Shown here: one piece after another, positions 1-13,000 of the stretch
Position numbering within the stretch: position 1 is the stretch's first letter
How the letters are laid out: each line of letters opens with the position of its first letter
Position numbers and translations under genes: made by a program
The notes under the pieces: model-generated
Told to the model about the DNA's origin: nothing
Databases searched by the model: none
The model's input: only the letters and a program-made list of their open reading frames with translations
From: Rhipidocladum racemiflorum
Lineage: Eukaryota; Streptophyta; Magnoliopsida; Poales; Poaceae
Assembly: GCA_036346355.1 (NCBI GenBank)
Contig: CM070572.1
Span: forward strand, 43,251,944 to 43,315,943
Direction: 5' to 3'
Length of the DNA: 64,000 bases

Positions 1-762
1 GACGAACAGGTCGTAGTTGCTATCTATACAGGTAGAAAGGAAGGCATCGCTGGGTTGCGATACTATCACAAATTCACAACGAACGAAAATAGTTGGTTAG
101 TGTAGTGATCTTGATTCTTTTCAGATTCTGGAAGATCCATACGAAAGATCGATCCAATCTTGGTTGGCGAGCACTCACTCACTGGGCGCCTTCTCAACCC
201 TTAGGTGAAGATCAGAGCTCTTGGCATGATTAAAAGAAGAAGAAAAAAGAAACATGGTTGGTGAAAATCTAACCGCCGAAACAATGTCATTAGCCAGGGC
301 CTGAGATGACACACCATCTGGGCACAGGGCGTCCGTGTTCTCGAATAAAATTGGCTGGTCCTCTTGAATTCGTACGTGCCAAAACGGTGATGTGACGGAG
401 ACCGACGCATGTGAGTACGTGATGGCCACAGGGCGCGAGCCTGCCCCCCCTGCTCTCTGCATGTGTTGGTGGCTTGGTGCCATCCAGCCTGCGAGCATGG
501 GCATGGCAGCGTGCCACACGAGCCGTGCAACGTGTAGCACCGAGACGTGCGATGCGAGCAATAGAGGTCAACCTGTTCATCCTTCTTGTCAATCAACGCA
601 AACAAATGTAAATAGCAGCTTAACATCACCACTGCTCTGACGATCTCGTCAACTAATCTGCAAACACGGCTCCAGTTTTTGCACATCAACGAGCGAGGCA
701 CAATCGGTAGGAAAGGCTCCAGAAAAGGAGCCCTGAAATCAAGAACAGGGCAGGTTTCTTGA
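1..762. other. Region downstream of VPS29
   Basis: About 100-200 bp next to the stop is probably VPS29 3' UTR (minus strand). The open frames on both strands here are short, overlap one another and match nothing I recognise. No second gene or complete repeat is visible. Confidence 0.5.
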
Positions 763-1059
763 TCAGGCGTGCATCGTCGCCGTCTTCTTGAAGTCGATCT
801 TGTCGACCTTCACCTCGCCGTCGATCAGCTCGTAGACGTACACGACCACGCGGAGGCCGTCGACGTCCATGAGCACGAAGCTCGGGTTCACGTCGTAGGT
901 GATGCTGCTGTAGGCGCCCGTCGCGGAGCCGGGGTTGATGACGACGCCCCCCTCGTGCTTGTAGGCCTTGAACTGGTGGCTGTGCCCGGTGACGAGGATG
1001 TCCACGTCCAGCTGCCGCTGGAGCATCGCTAGGGAGTCCAGGTCGCCCCACGGAACAAC
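763..1059 (-). CDS. VPS29: VPS29 coding exon 3 (C-terminus and stop)
   Basis: Encodes residues 91-188, from VVPWGDLDSLAM to KKTATMHA, then TGA. The acceptor is CGTCAG|GTTGTT; the open frame continues a few codons upstream (ATGAACCGTCAG), but those lie in the intron. It contains GHSH where I recall GHTH as the usual VPS29 form, and the conserved NPGSATGAYSS loop. Confidence 0.95.
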   Translation of the reverse strand, partial: VVPWGDLDSLAMLQRQLDVDILVTGHSHQFKAYKHEGGVVINPGSATGAYSSITYDVNPSFVLMDVDGLRVVVYVYELIDGEVKVDKIDFKKTATMHA

Positions 1060-4000
1060 CTGACGGTTCATACGCAGAACAGAGTGGAAAGGTTAGGGAA
1101 AACGTACAGAATGACAAGTCAACAACGTACTGCTTAAGAACAGTGAAAAGTAGCCTAAAATATAGATATGACAGTCAATAACATACTCCGTAAGTTAAGA
1201 ACAACTAAAGAGTTGACATTGGAGCTAATCAGAATTCAGAAATCAATACGTTGCTGACAAACTCTAGAAAAAATGGTACTGACAGAACGAAAGGCAGTTT
1301 ATTAATATGGTACTGCTCTACTGGAATCTACATTATTCGCAAATGAAGCGCTTACAGTGTGCCCCGTCCCTTAATCATGTTCAGCAAAGTATTATGGCTA
1401 CAGAAAGTCAAGTACATACGCTAGAACTCTAGAAGATATTGGCCTACTCAGAATTGTTAGTGGCGTGCAAGATATGGTGCAGAACATGGTGAATGCAGCG
1501 GGCAGGTACAACGAACCAAAACATCATGCAAGGTTCTGGACAAGTAAAAGTTGAAGGTACTGAGTATGGTATTTCTGAACATGCTTATGTCCCCAAGGAG
1601 GGAATGTCATATCACTTTATGGATATGGTCTATGGAAATAGGTCCATCAGGCTCTCCAACTATCTGTTGAGCATCCGTCTAGTCTGTTGCTGCTGAGCAT
1701 CCATCACTGTTGCTTGGATGCAATGCGGCAATATATGGGATGCAAAAATGTACTCACGCACATCCACTCCCCCACTCAGTCAGTGGTAAACCACATGACA
1801 TCCATCTCTCATTTGAACTTTACAAACAATACATATTTGCTTGTTCAATGAACCCTGGACAGTTTGAACACACGTTGACAGCTGCCACATTGCAGCATCC
1901 CAACCATGTGGTTTCATTGTAAAAATAGAATAGGTTAACAGTAAATATCACAGGCTAAACTTAATGAGCCTCAGAATTTGGAGAGCAGAATGACTGTTGA
2001 CCTTCCGAATGGCACTTACAACATATGATATGTCTGCATGCTTTAATGGTTAAACACCTTATTCTAGTACTTATTATATTCATCTTAGTTGAAAAAAAAA
2101 ATTAAAGAGAAATTGTATTGCCGCATCAGAGAGGCACAAGAAGAAAAAAAAAGGCACTCAGCACTATCTTTCAGATATGTAAACTCAGATTTTAAGAAAC
2201 TTGTGTTGGCAGCTATGTAACTGGTGATAAAAACTTGTTCATTTCAATACACTAACAATTATTTCTAACAGCCAACCGTGCCAACTACAGAAGATGGCAG
2301 CTATGTAACTGGTGATAAAAACTTTAGCATATTTTCGTAGGCACACTACATTGGAAAGTAGCCATCTGTAGTTGGTTAACTACAGCTTCAAATCAACATA
2401 CTACAAAATTGTTCATTTCACTACCAATCAAAATTTTGAGTTGATAGTACATTATCTCTACAAAAAACTGCTATAAACACAGAAGGGGAATGCAATAGAA
2501 TGTTCTACACGAGTGATTCATTTCATTCAGAAGCCAAAAAAATCTCTTCAGTGCAATATGCGTAGGTATCAAGCGCAAACAGCCCTCGAGGTGCACAGCT
2601 GCAAACCGCACTGATTCAGCACCAAAGCATCCGGATTCAGCACCAAAGCATCAGGAAAGAAAGAGCAAGTGTATCTAGATGCCTGTAAATCTTGAAAATT
2701 TCTACTCCAACCCCCATCAGTGTTGGGAGAAATATCAAAGAGAAGGTTGCTATGAATAGTAAAATATGTTTTTTCTTTCTACAAATCGAGAGAAGGAACC
2801 ACTCTGGTTTAGGCAGACCCTGGTTTCCCTTCTGGGAACTGAGAGAATTACCATTTTACCTGGCTTAAGCACCACTGAAACAAGATTTACACCAATTAAC
2901 AAATGAATGATCCATGATGGCAGCACAGTTGTAGATACAGTAAATTGCAAAGAATAGTCTAATTTATAAGCTTATAGAAAGGATACAAGCATGCTAATGC
3001 ACAGAGAAGCAAGATTTATTGAGTGTGACTTTGCCTAAATAAGTATCCCTTAACACAATTCAAGAACATTAGTGACCAAATTGATTTATTCCGACTAAAG
3101 TGGAGCTTACTCTCAAGAATATTGAGAGAGCAGCAAGTCATTCCATCATAATAGAACAATGCAGCGTAATTGACCAGGTTAATGAACATGACCTCATAAT
3201 CGTATCAGCAGAGTTTACATATCATGTAGCAAAATTAAGACTAGTATATCTGATCCAGGGGCATCATAGAAACTAAAGAGCTCAAAAGCGAACCTGATGA
3301 CCATGGCACAGCCCTAGCTTGAACTGACCAATTGTAAGTGTCTTAGTCTCTGGGTAACGAGCATCCTCATCATATTCACCTCTGGTAATATGGAGATCAG
3401 GGCAAAGGCTTTTCAGGTAGTCATGAACTTCCTAGAGGAAAGTTATGGAATTTATCAGTTCATACTTCATCAAAATAAGAATTATATGTTTATACTACAT
3501 TAGTCTGTGTCAGAAAATGGAAAACCACAACCGTACGAGTGTCCTGCTAACAAGTTAAGGCGATATCAAGTCTCAAAAAAACAAAGCCAATACAGGAAAC
3601 AGTACAAAAATCAATCATTCCTTGGCAAGGATAGTTTAGCCATTCATCATGCAAAATAAGTAAAAAGCGACAAATAGTTTATGAGCTGTTATCTCGTTGT
3701 GACCCCATGCTTTGTGGGTATGCATCCTTAAACCTGAAGAACACATCAGGTTCTCTTTGTTCTGACTTCTTCCCTAGCTTTCAGTTAGTTTGCCATGCAG
3801 CCATCCAACTTGCTGTTGTTTCATCATTAATTAATATTGCATAATACTCCCTCCATATCACTAATAGTAATACATGTCGTTTTAGACAGCAGTTAGCAAA
3901 CCAATATGGTGTTAATTAGGGGGTCCATGGACGTGTCTACCCTTATTAATTGAGCCTGAAAGGAACAAAGCAGTAATGGTGCTTGGGCGTGGTGGTGGGG

Positions 4001-7000
4001 GCTTTTGCCTCTTACCGAGAGGCTGCAGGATCGAATACTAGTTCTAGCTACAATTTTTTCCTTCATTCTTTACAGGTTCCACTTGCATTTGGCGCCAGAT
4101 TTTTTGCAGCCTGGAGAGCGCCACGATTTTTACATGGCGCCAGATTTTTTGCTGCCTGAAGAGCGCGCTGTAAGTTTCTCTTTACAGGATTAGAGTTGTT
4201 CTCTCACTACGCTTAGACCAAACATGGCAAGCAATTTTGGAGAGAGTAGAAGACCACCAGTGGATTTTGATTTGAACATGAATCCACCTCAAGGTATTGT
4301 TTCTAACCATCTATATTTGTCATTTTGAGTAACTTATACCCTTTTTTTGTTGTCATGCAACATTTTCTCTAAATTCGAATGTTATGTCTCTAGATGCCCT
4401 TGAGAATATTGATTTCAATGTGAATCCACAAGAAGAGATTTTTCCAAGCTATGGAATAGATATAAACATGGAACCACCGAAAGAAAAGCAGTAAACTTTC
4501 TCATTTAGATTTGTCATTTTGAGTAAGTTAGACATTTTTTTTGCCATGCAACATTTTCTCTAAATTATAATGTTATGCCTCTCTAGATGCTCATGAGAAT
4601 ATTGATTTCAATGTGAATCCACAAGAGATTTTTTCAAGCCATGGGATAGATATAAACATGGAACCACCGGAAGAAAATGGTAAACTTTCTAATTTAGATT
4701 TGTCATTTTGAGTAACTTAGACTTTTTCCATGCAACATTTTCTCTAATTTCGAATGTTATGTATCTCTAGATGTCGATGAGAATATTGATTTCAATATGA
4801 ACCCACAAGAAGAGATTTTTCCAAGCCATAGGATAGATATAAACATGGAACCACCACAACAAAATGGTAGACTTTCTCATTTAGATTTTCCATTTTGAGT
4901 AATTTAGACCTTTTATCACCATGCCATATTTTTTTTCTAAATTCATATGTTTTATCTTTATAGATGCTCATGAGAATATACATTTTAATGTGGAGCAACC
5001 TGAAGAAAATTTTCATATCAATGGGATAAATTCAAGCACGGAGGCACCGGAAGAAAATAGTAAATTCTGACCTTTTGTTAAAACATGCCAAATACTAAAA
5101 TGCATGCTTATTGACCTTATCATGTGCATTTCTGACCATGCATGTACTATAACTTGATGATTTTTCTAATTCAACATGTTTTGTATCTCCAGATGCTAGC
5201 GAGAATATTCGCCGAAAAGAATTGTCAAGTGATACGCGAAGAGAAATATTTCAAGCTTTGCTAGGAAAAAGCAACAATGGAAGGTTGAAGCGTGATGTAA
5301 CTGGGGAAGTTGCTACATTATTTTCAGTCAATATTAGGACGGTTCAACGTATTTGGAAACAAGGCAAAGGACATCTTGATCAAGGCACAGTGGTTGATGT
5401 TTCAAATAAAAGGTGCAACTCTGGTCGTAAGCGAGTTCAGGTGGATCTATCGGCATTGCGTAATGTTCCTTTTTCAGATCGAACAACGGTAGAAGATGTA
5501 TGTGCTAAGTTGCATGTGAGTAAAGGCAAGTTCATGGCACTAAAACGGGAAGGTCATATAAAGCGTCATTCAAACAGCATAAAACCATATTTGACTGAGC
5601 AGAATAAGAAGAGCAGGCTACAGTGGTGTCTATCTATGATTGAGCCAAGCAGCATACCAAATAATCCCATATTTAAGGAATTATTTGATGTTGTTTTTAT
5701 TGATGAAAAATGGTTCAATCTTACAAGAAAAACAGAGAGATATTATATACTTTCTGATGAAGAAGAGCCTACACGGACGTGTAAAAGCAAGAACTTCATC
5801 CCTAAAATTATGTTCTTATGTGCTGTTGCTCGTCCAAGGTTTGACATGGATGGAAACTATACTTTTGACGGAAAAATTGGGTGCTTCCCTCTTGTAACAT
5901 ATGAAGCTGCTAAGAGAACGAGTGTTAACCGGGTAGCCGGAACAATGGAAATGAAGCCCATCACATCAGTTACAAAGGAAGTCACTAGAACTTTTTTGGT
6001 TGAGAAAATCTTGCCGGCTATTCGAGCTAAGTGGCCACGTGAAGATGTCAATAAGCCTATCTTTATCCAGCAAGACAATGCTAAGCCTCATATTGTACCT
6101 ACGGATCAGCTGTTTTGTGAAGTTGCCAAACAAGATGGGTTTGATATTCGGCTCATTTGTCAACCGGCAAATTCACCAGATTTTAATATCTTGGATCTAG
6201 GATTTTTTCGTGCTATCCAATCCATCCAGTATAAGAAAACTACAAAAATAATATCTGAACTCGTTCCGGTTGTTGAAGAGGTAATTATATTTATTTTATT
6301 TGATACTCTCACCATTTTACTCCATCACAACTAACCATGTTTACATAAAACAGGCATTCCACGAATACTCTGTACACAAGTCGAATCGAATATTCTTGAC
6401 ATTACAGCTTGTTATGAAGGAAGCTATGAAAGTAGGAGGAGGAAATAACTTCAAGATTCCTCACATGAACAAAGGGATTCTAGAAAGACAAGGATGCCTA
6501 CCTTTGCAAATCAGTTGTGATTCTTCATTGATAGATGAGGCGATCACACTACTCGCTGATTAGTGCATCAGAGAGAATGTTTCAAGATTTTGTTTTTAAT
6601 TCATTAAAACATTGGACTACTTAAGACACTGTGGTGCATCATATGGAGTAAAACCTTTAAAATACTCGGCGTAGTACTTCTTAATTTTATGATGGATGTA
6701 CGTCCTTTCCTGAGTGATTACTATATACGCGAAGAGAAGTAGTGACATGCATGTAGTACTCGTAAAATTGGATTCTGTGGTGACATGCATGTTGGCTTAG
6801 CGTGGAGAATACTCCTACGGAGTACTACTACTAGCCAGCAGTATTGCCGAAAGTGCATGATATGCGCACACCTCTAGACCGTGTTTATACCCGTCGCTAT
6901 GGACAGCAAGGGGATGCACGGGTCAGGCAGGTGAGTGCAGAGAGAGAGAGAGTTTGTTAAAAGTTGTTAGAGTTTGTTAGAGGGTGGCAGGAATTTGTTG

Positions 7001-10000
7001 GTGTGAGTTGTATCCAGTGGGGTGTTTGTTAGTGTAAGGGATGAAAACTATAAAAGGGGAATAGATGGAAGAGAAAAGGGCTTTTTGATTGCCCACAAAT
7101 TCCAGTCTCAAAGGCGGTGGCTCCGATTATCAGCCAAGTTACCTCGGTACCGGCGTCACTGGCGAAATCTTCGCTCGTCAAGATGCTGACGCCTACGGCC
7201 GGGAACTCGGAGTTACGAGCAAGCTCGCCAAGAGTTTGCTTGTAACAAATTGGTATCAGAGCCGTGCGAACCTGGAGTGATGACCAATCTGTTGGAAGAT
7301 CGGGTTTCCGCTCTGGAAACGGAGGTGCAGGAGATCAAGGGAATGATGGGGGAGATGATGAAGATTCTGAAGGGAAAAGAGAAGGAGGGTACCTCACAAA
7401 GAAACAGAGCAATGGAGGGCATCCATGTCGCTGGCGGAAGTGCGATGAGAAGAGGAGCAATGGCCACGCTCCACCGTGAGGGACGCGAGCGTGATGATCA
7501 AGGATTCCGTCGAGGACGTGGTTTCGGCAGAGAAGAAGATGATCACAGGAGGATGTGGACTCCTAGACCACCGCGTTTCGAACTGCCCGAGTATGATGGG
7601 CAGGACGACCCGCTTGGGTGGTTACGGAGGTGTGAACGATTCTTTCGCGTTCATCGCGTGCCTGAAGAAAGACTATGTGGAGATTGCGGGTCTTCATTTG
7701 TCTGGGGAGGCGCAAGAGGTTTTGGATAATTGGCAGCAAGAGCAACTATGGATCAGTTGGGAAGACTTCTCCGAGACCTTCATCCAAATGATTCACTCGC
7801 CATATGAGTATAGGTCCACCGGGAGACCTGTTGTCTCAAACAGGGACAACGCCCGGTGGATGCATATGCGCGCGTGAGTTCCAAATGATTGTTAGCGCGC
7901 ACCCCGAGGATGAAGCGAGGGGATCAGGTGGAGACCTTCCTGGCGGGCCTATCAGCATCCCTGGGCGCAGACGTTCGACGGGAACGGCCGCGGGATTTAT
8001 CTGAAGCCATCGGGTTTGCTCGTGAGGCGGAGGCGCGCAAGGCAGCATGGATTGAGGAGGCGGTCCAGAAGGTCGCTAGTGTGGGTAGAGGACATTCGTC
8101 TTTCACACGCAACCTCCAGGCCCCTTCAACCTTCACATCGCGCTCGGGAAGCTTCAATACCGGGGCGTGTTCTTCATTAGGGGGCGGAACGATGGGAGAA
8201 CCTCCGCCTGCGAGTAAAGGCGGGGGTCCTCTGGCTAAGAGTGGAGGCGAGGCGCGAGCATCAGGCCTTCCAGTTCCTGCGACCTCATCCGCCAGTTCAC
8301 AGGGCAGTACCGCATCCACTCCCAGTCGGCGGCGATTAACACCAGAACAAGTGCTCGAGCGCCGCTCGAAGGGGCTCTGTTACAATTGTGATGAAGTATA
8401 TTTCCCAGGGCATAGGTGCAAGAGGCTATTCCATCTAGAGGTGGCAGAAGAGAATGAAGAAATTGATGAAGCTGAAGAGGATGGGAGGACAGAGGTCTCT
8501 CTGTCGATGATAGCTGCCATGGGACCAAAGCAAGGCAGCACTATGCAAGTGATGGTCCACATACACACATCTGAGTGGCATGGACTCATTGGACAATGAA
8601 GCACGCATAATTTTATGAGTGCCTTCACGCAAGGCAAGCAAAAGGGGAGGTCACTCAGTTTCAGGGTGAAGCACCCCAACAGGTTCGGGTGGCGGGAGGA
8701 AATTACCTTCCCTGTTTGGGGACCTTGGAGACGGTTTTTGAGATTCAGGGGCAACACTTCCAGGCGACTTTTATTATCTTACCGATTGATGGTTTTGACA
8801 TCATTCTTGGGGTCCAATGGCTTCGTACTCTGGGCAGCATCAGATGGGATTTCACTGAGCTTATAATGGAGTTTATGTGGAGGAAAGAGATGGTCCGATT
8901 GCAGGGAACAAAGCGCACGCCGCAGTTCAGCTTGATGCAACTCAGCGAACCTGAGGCTATGGCCATACAAGACCTTTTGAGTACTTTTGGAGAGGTATTT
9001 GAAGAACCTAAGGGACTGCCACCAAAAAGACATTGCGACCATCGCATTGTACTTACTGGGGGTTCTGATCCGGTGGTAGTCAGGCCATACCGGTATCCTT
9101 ACCATCAGAAAGATGAAATAGAGCAACAGTGTGTGGCTATGTTAAAACAAGGAATTATTCGTCCAAGTTGTTCTCCGTTTTCTTCACCTGTGCTGCTCGT
9201 CAAAAAGGGAGACGGTTCATGGCGTTTTTGTGTGGACTATCGACAGTTAAATGCCAGGACAGTGAAGGACAAATTTCCAATACCGGTGGTGGAAGAGTTA
9301 TTGGATGAGCTAGGGGGAGCTCGGTTCTTTACCAAACTTGACCTTCGTTCCGGTTATCATCAAGTGAGGATGTTTGAGGCGGATGTGCCAAAGACAACTT
9401 TCGCGCTCATCACGGCCATTACGAGTTCCTCGTAATGCCCTTTGAACTATCCAACGCCCCTCCACGTTCCAGGCTCTCATGAATGGGGTTTTGCAAGACT
9501 TTCTACGGAAATTTGTTCTAGTTTTCTTCGATGATATATTAGTGTACAAACAATGCGGCGTAAGATCACATTGAGCACTTGCATTTGGTGTTGGAGCGGC
9601 TGCGGCAACATGGACTCTACCTCAAGCGATCGAAGTGTGCTTTCGCCAACCGAAGATTGGTTATTTGGGCCATATCATCTCCCATAATGGGGTTTCCGCC
9701 GATCCCGCTAAGTCGCAAGCGAAGTGAGTGGCCTCATCCGATTTCTGTGATGTGTCTTCGAGTTTCTTAGGCCTCACGGGCTATTACAGCGGTTCGTCTA
9801 ATTATCTTTGTCATTGCGGAGCCACTCACAATGATGTTGAGACGTAATCAATTCCAATGGTCGAGTCTTTGCAGAGGAGGCTTTCCACCAATTGAAGAAG
9901 CATCTTGTGTCACCCCACTCGCAAATGCCGACTTCCGTGTACCCTTTGTGGTAGAGTGCGATGCTTCGGCACCGCATTGAGCGATCCTCCATCGCCTTGG

Positions 10001-13000
10001 ACATCCCATCGCCTATTTCAAAGAAGAAGTTAGTCGATCGGCATCAAAAGCTAGCGACTTATGAACGGGAGTCGATTGGGTTGTCCAAGGCAAGGCGTCA
10101 TTGGCGACCATACTTATGGGGCCACCCTTTACAAAGGCGACCGACCATGGTAGTCTCAAGTTCTTATTAGAGCAAGCATTGATTACACCCCCGCAAAGAA
10201 CACCGCTCGGCAAGTTAATGGGCTTCGATTTTCAAGTTGAATACAAGCCGTCGACTCAATACACCGCAGACGCTCTTTCGCGTGTATATACAGAGTACCG
10301 TCCAAGCAATCACACCACCAACTTGCACGGCGATTTCCGCACCAAATGGAGTCACGCGATCAATGGCACGCTATTCTCCGAAATGATCCAAATTGCATCG
10401 CTTGATGGAGAAATGGGTTCGCCTGCGGCCGGATCCAGCTTCAAAGATCGATACACCAAGAGCAAACTTGGCCGCAGATCCTCTAAGCCGCAATGGGAGG
10501 TGCGCGAGGGCCTCCTGCATCGCGTGACAATCGCCTGGTGGTACCGCAACATCGCCACCGTGAACTCCATTATCTCTTCTCATACCCGACCTTACTCATG
10601 AAGGGGTCGCTAAGACACTCCATCGTCTCCAAACAAATTTACTGGGAAAGACAACGTGAGTCCGCTGAGCATTATGTGGCTCGGTGTGGAGTCTGTCAAC
10701 AAAACAAAGCTAGCACATTATCACCGCCGGCTCATTGCGACCGCCAATTCCACGGCAGATTTGGTCCGATATCTCCATGGACTTTATTATCGACCTTCCT
10801 AAATCTCGTGGCAAGACAATGATTCTCGTGGTGGTGGACCGCTGTCCAAATATGCTCATTTTCTTCCATTGGCACGCCCCGCGTCCCGCTCCCACCGTGG
10901 CAAAACTATTTTTTGATCAAGTGGTCGTTGCATGGTATTCCCGAGTCTATTGTCTCGTATAGAGATCCTGTTCCTTAGCACTTTTGGCAAGATCTCTTTC
11001 GCGGAGTGGAACCACTCTCTTGATGTCCACAAAGATACCATCCTCGCATGTATGGGCAGACGGAGGTGGTTAATCGCACTCTCGAGATGTATCTCCGCTG
11101 CTTAGTCGAGCTAATCCTTCGCCCCGACTCAATGGGTGCCGTGGGTGGAGTTCTCATAACACTTCATTTCACTCACTCTTCGCTTGACTCCATTTGAGCT
11201 AGTATATGGCGTATCACCTCCACTCGATTCCATACCAAAGAAGGGAACACCACTATTGATGCTATAGATCGCGCTTGGTAGATCGCGATAACCTCCTCCA
11301 AAGAAGCCAAACAACATCTTCTTCAAGCTCAAGACCGCATGAAGGCCCTGTGATGATCAAGATCACGTAGAAGTCCAGTGGGATGTGGGTACTTGGGTAT
11401 GGTTGAAACTGCAGCGTCATCGACAAAACTCAGTGAGAGCTACACCGCAGTCTAAACTGGCGCCTCGGTTCTATGGGCCTTTCCAGGTGATCGCCCGTAT
11501 TGGACTTGTGGCTCACCGATCGAATTGCCCGCTTCGCAAAGATTCATAATGTTTTCCATGTTTCTTTGCTCAAAGCATTCAGGGGCACCTCCCATCGAAC
11601 CGGAGACCTACTCGACGATGTTGGTCCTAAGATCGGATCCGGCAATCTGGGCGCCGCACCTCCTACTCGCTCAGCTGTTTCTATAACGGCAAACGCCGCT
11701 TTTGATTCAATGGGTCGAGAATCGCCAGACGAAGCAACGTGGATGGATGCCATAGACTTTCGGCGGTCTTTTTCCGCCCGCAAGCTTGAGGACAAACTTG
11801 TTTTCGGGAAGGAGTAATGATATGCGCACACCTCTAGACCGTGTTTATACCCGTCGCTATGGACAAAGCAAGGGATGCACGGGTCGCAGTGAGTGCAGAG
11901 AGAGAGAGTTTGTTAAAAGTTGTTAGAGTTTGTTAGAGGGTGGCAGAATTTGTTGGTGTGAGTTGTATCCAAAGGGGTGTTTGTTAGTGTAAGGGATGAA
12001 AACTATAAAAGGGGAATAGATGGAAGAGAAAAGGGCTTTTGATTGCCCACAAATTCCGCCTCAAAGGCGGTGGCTCTGATTATCGCCTGTTACCTCAGTA
12101 CCGGGCGCCACTACGAAATCTTCGCTGTCAAGATCGCTGACTACTTACTACGGAACTCGGAGTTACGAGCAAGCTCGCCAAGAGTTTGCTTGTAACAGTG
12201 CATTTCGTTTTAAAGCTTCGTTCTGGGAAGACTAAGAAACAACTAGCCAGCAGCCCAGCAGTACTCGTAAATAGTGACATGCATGCGTGGAGTAATTGGA
12301 GGGCAAAATGGACTAAAAAGCTCTGGAAAAGCTAAAACGACATGTATTGATGCACCTTTTAGAAAACTGCTCAGCGACATGTATTAGTGATATGGAGGGA
12401 GTATTACATTCAAACCAAATAGCTAGCTTGCATTAAGTCATTAACACTTCTACTACGTGGCAATCCAGTGTTTAATAATCCAGTATATTGGTGACGGATA
12501 CGCAAGATAGCCTCAGCATGCTTCCCATGTATGCCAACGTGTTGGTCTATTTTCAGTTTTAACAAGATAATTCAACACAGCAAGGACAGGGCAACAAGAT
12601 AATACAGACAATTTGATATTGTTATCAACAAAACTAATTTAACAATTTGAACTTGATGTGTTTGGCAAGTACAAAGCCTATAGTTTAATAAAAGATAATG
12701 CTATAATTGACTAAAAGCTTTACATGTTGCAGTAAGTATTCCTTATGTGATCAAACAATACATTGGCCTTTTTGGCCTAGCTGCAATTTCGCCATATTGT
12801 ATGGGATTTTCTAAGCTGAAACTAGACCAAATAGGTTAATAGGTGAGAGCTTCTTGGGCCTATCGTGTGAGCCTAAGTCTCTTTTGTATTTGAAGCCCAG
12901 CATAAGCTGAAGCCAGTGGGAAAGGATTTGTGAGGTTTAGCAAAAGCCTACAACAACTGGTTTATCAGTGAAGTTTAAGCTTGGCCAAACAAGCTAATAT

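Larger units (their letters stand above)
6858..12197 (+). mobile_element. Ty3/gypsy LTR retrotransposon inside the mariner element
   Basis: The 5' LTR is 6858-7247 and the 3' LTR 11818-12197; both run from TGATATGCGC to GTAACA. They are flanked by the 5-bp TSD GTGCA (6853-6857 and 12198-12202). A TGGTATCAGAGC primer-binding site and a purine tract before the 3' LTR define the internal region. Domain order is gag, zinc knuckle, reverse transcriptase, RNase H, integrase, i.e. Ty3/gypsy. Short LTRs and 5.3 kb total suggest a small chromovirus such as Reina; that clade is a guess. Many frameshifts make it non-autonomous. Confidence 0.95.
3847..12401 (+). mobile_element. Tc1/mariner (plant MLE, Stowaway-type termini), interrupted by a gypsy element
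   Basis: The left end begins CTCCCTCCATATCACTAATA and the right end is its exact reverse complement for these 20 bases; both are flanked by TA (3845-3846 and 12402-12403), the mariner target. The termini have the CTCCCTCC form shared with Stowaway MITEs. It carries a spliced transposase on the plus strand. Without the inserted retrotransposon and its extra TSD copy the element is about 3.2 kb. It lies in VPS29 intron 1, antisense to the host gene. Confidence 0.93.

Noticed and set aside
175..701. Overlapping frames on both strands downstream of VPS29
   Set aside because: No domain, no consistent codon pattern, mutually overlapping.
686..1117. 143-residue minus-strand frame overlapping VPS29 exon 3
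   Set aside because: Wrong frame; the VPS29 frame in the same region has clear family motifs.
6858..12197. Endogenous pararetrovirus
   Set aside because: Two LTRs, a 5-bp TSD, a tRNA primer site and an integrase zinc finger identify an LTR retrotransposon; no movement or coat protein is visible.
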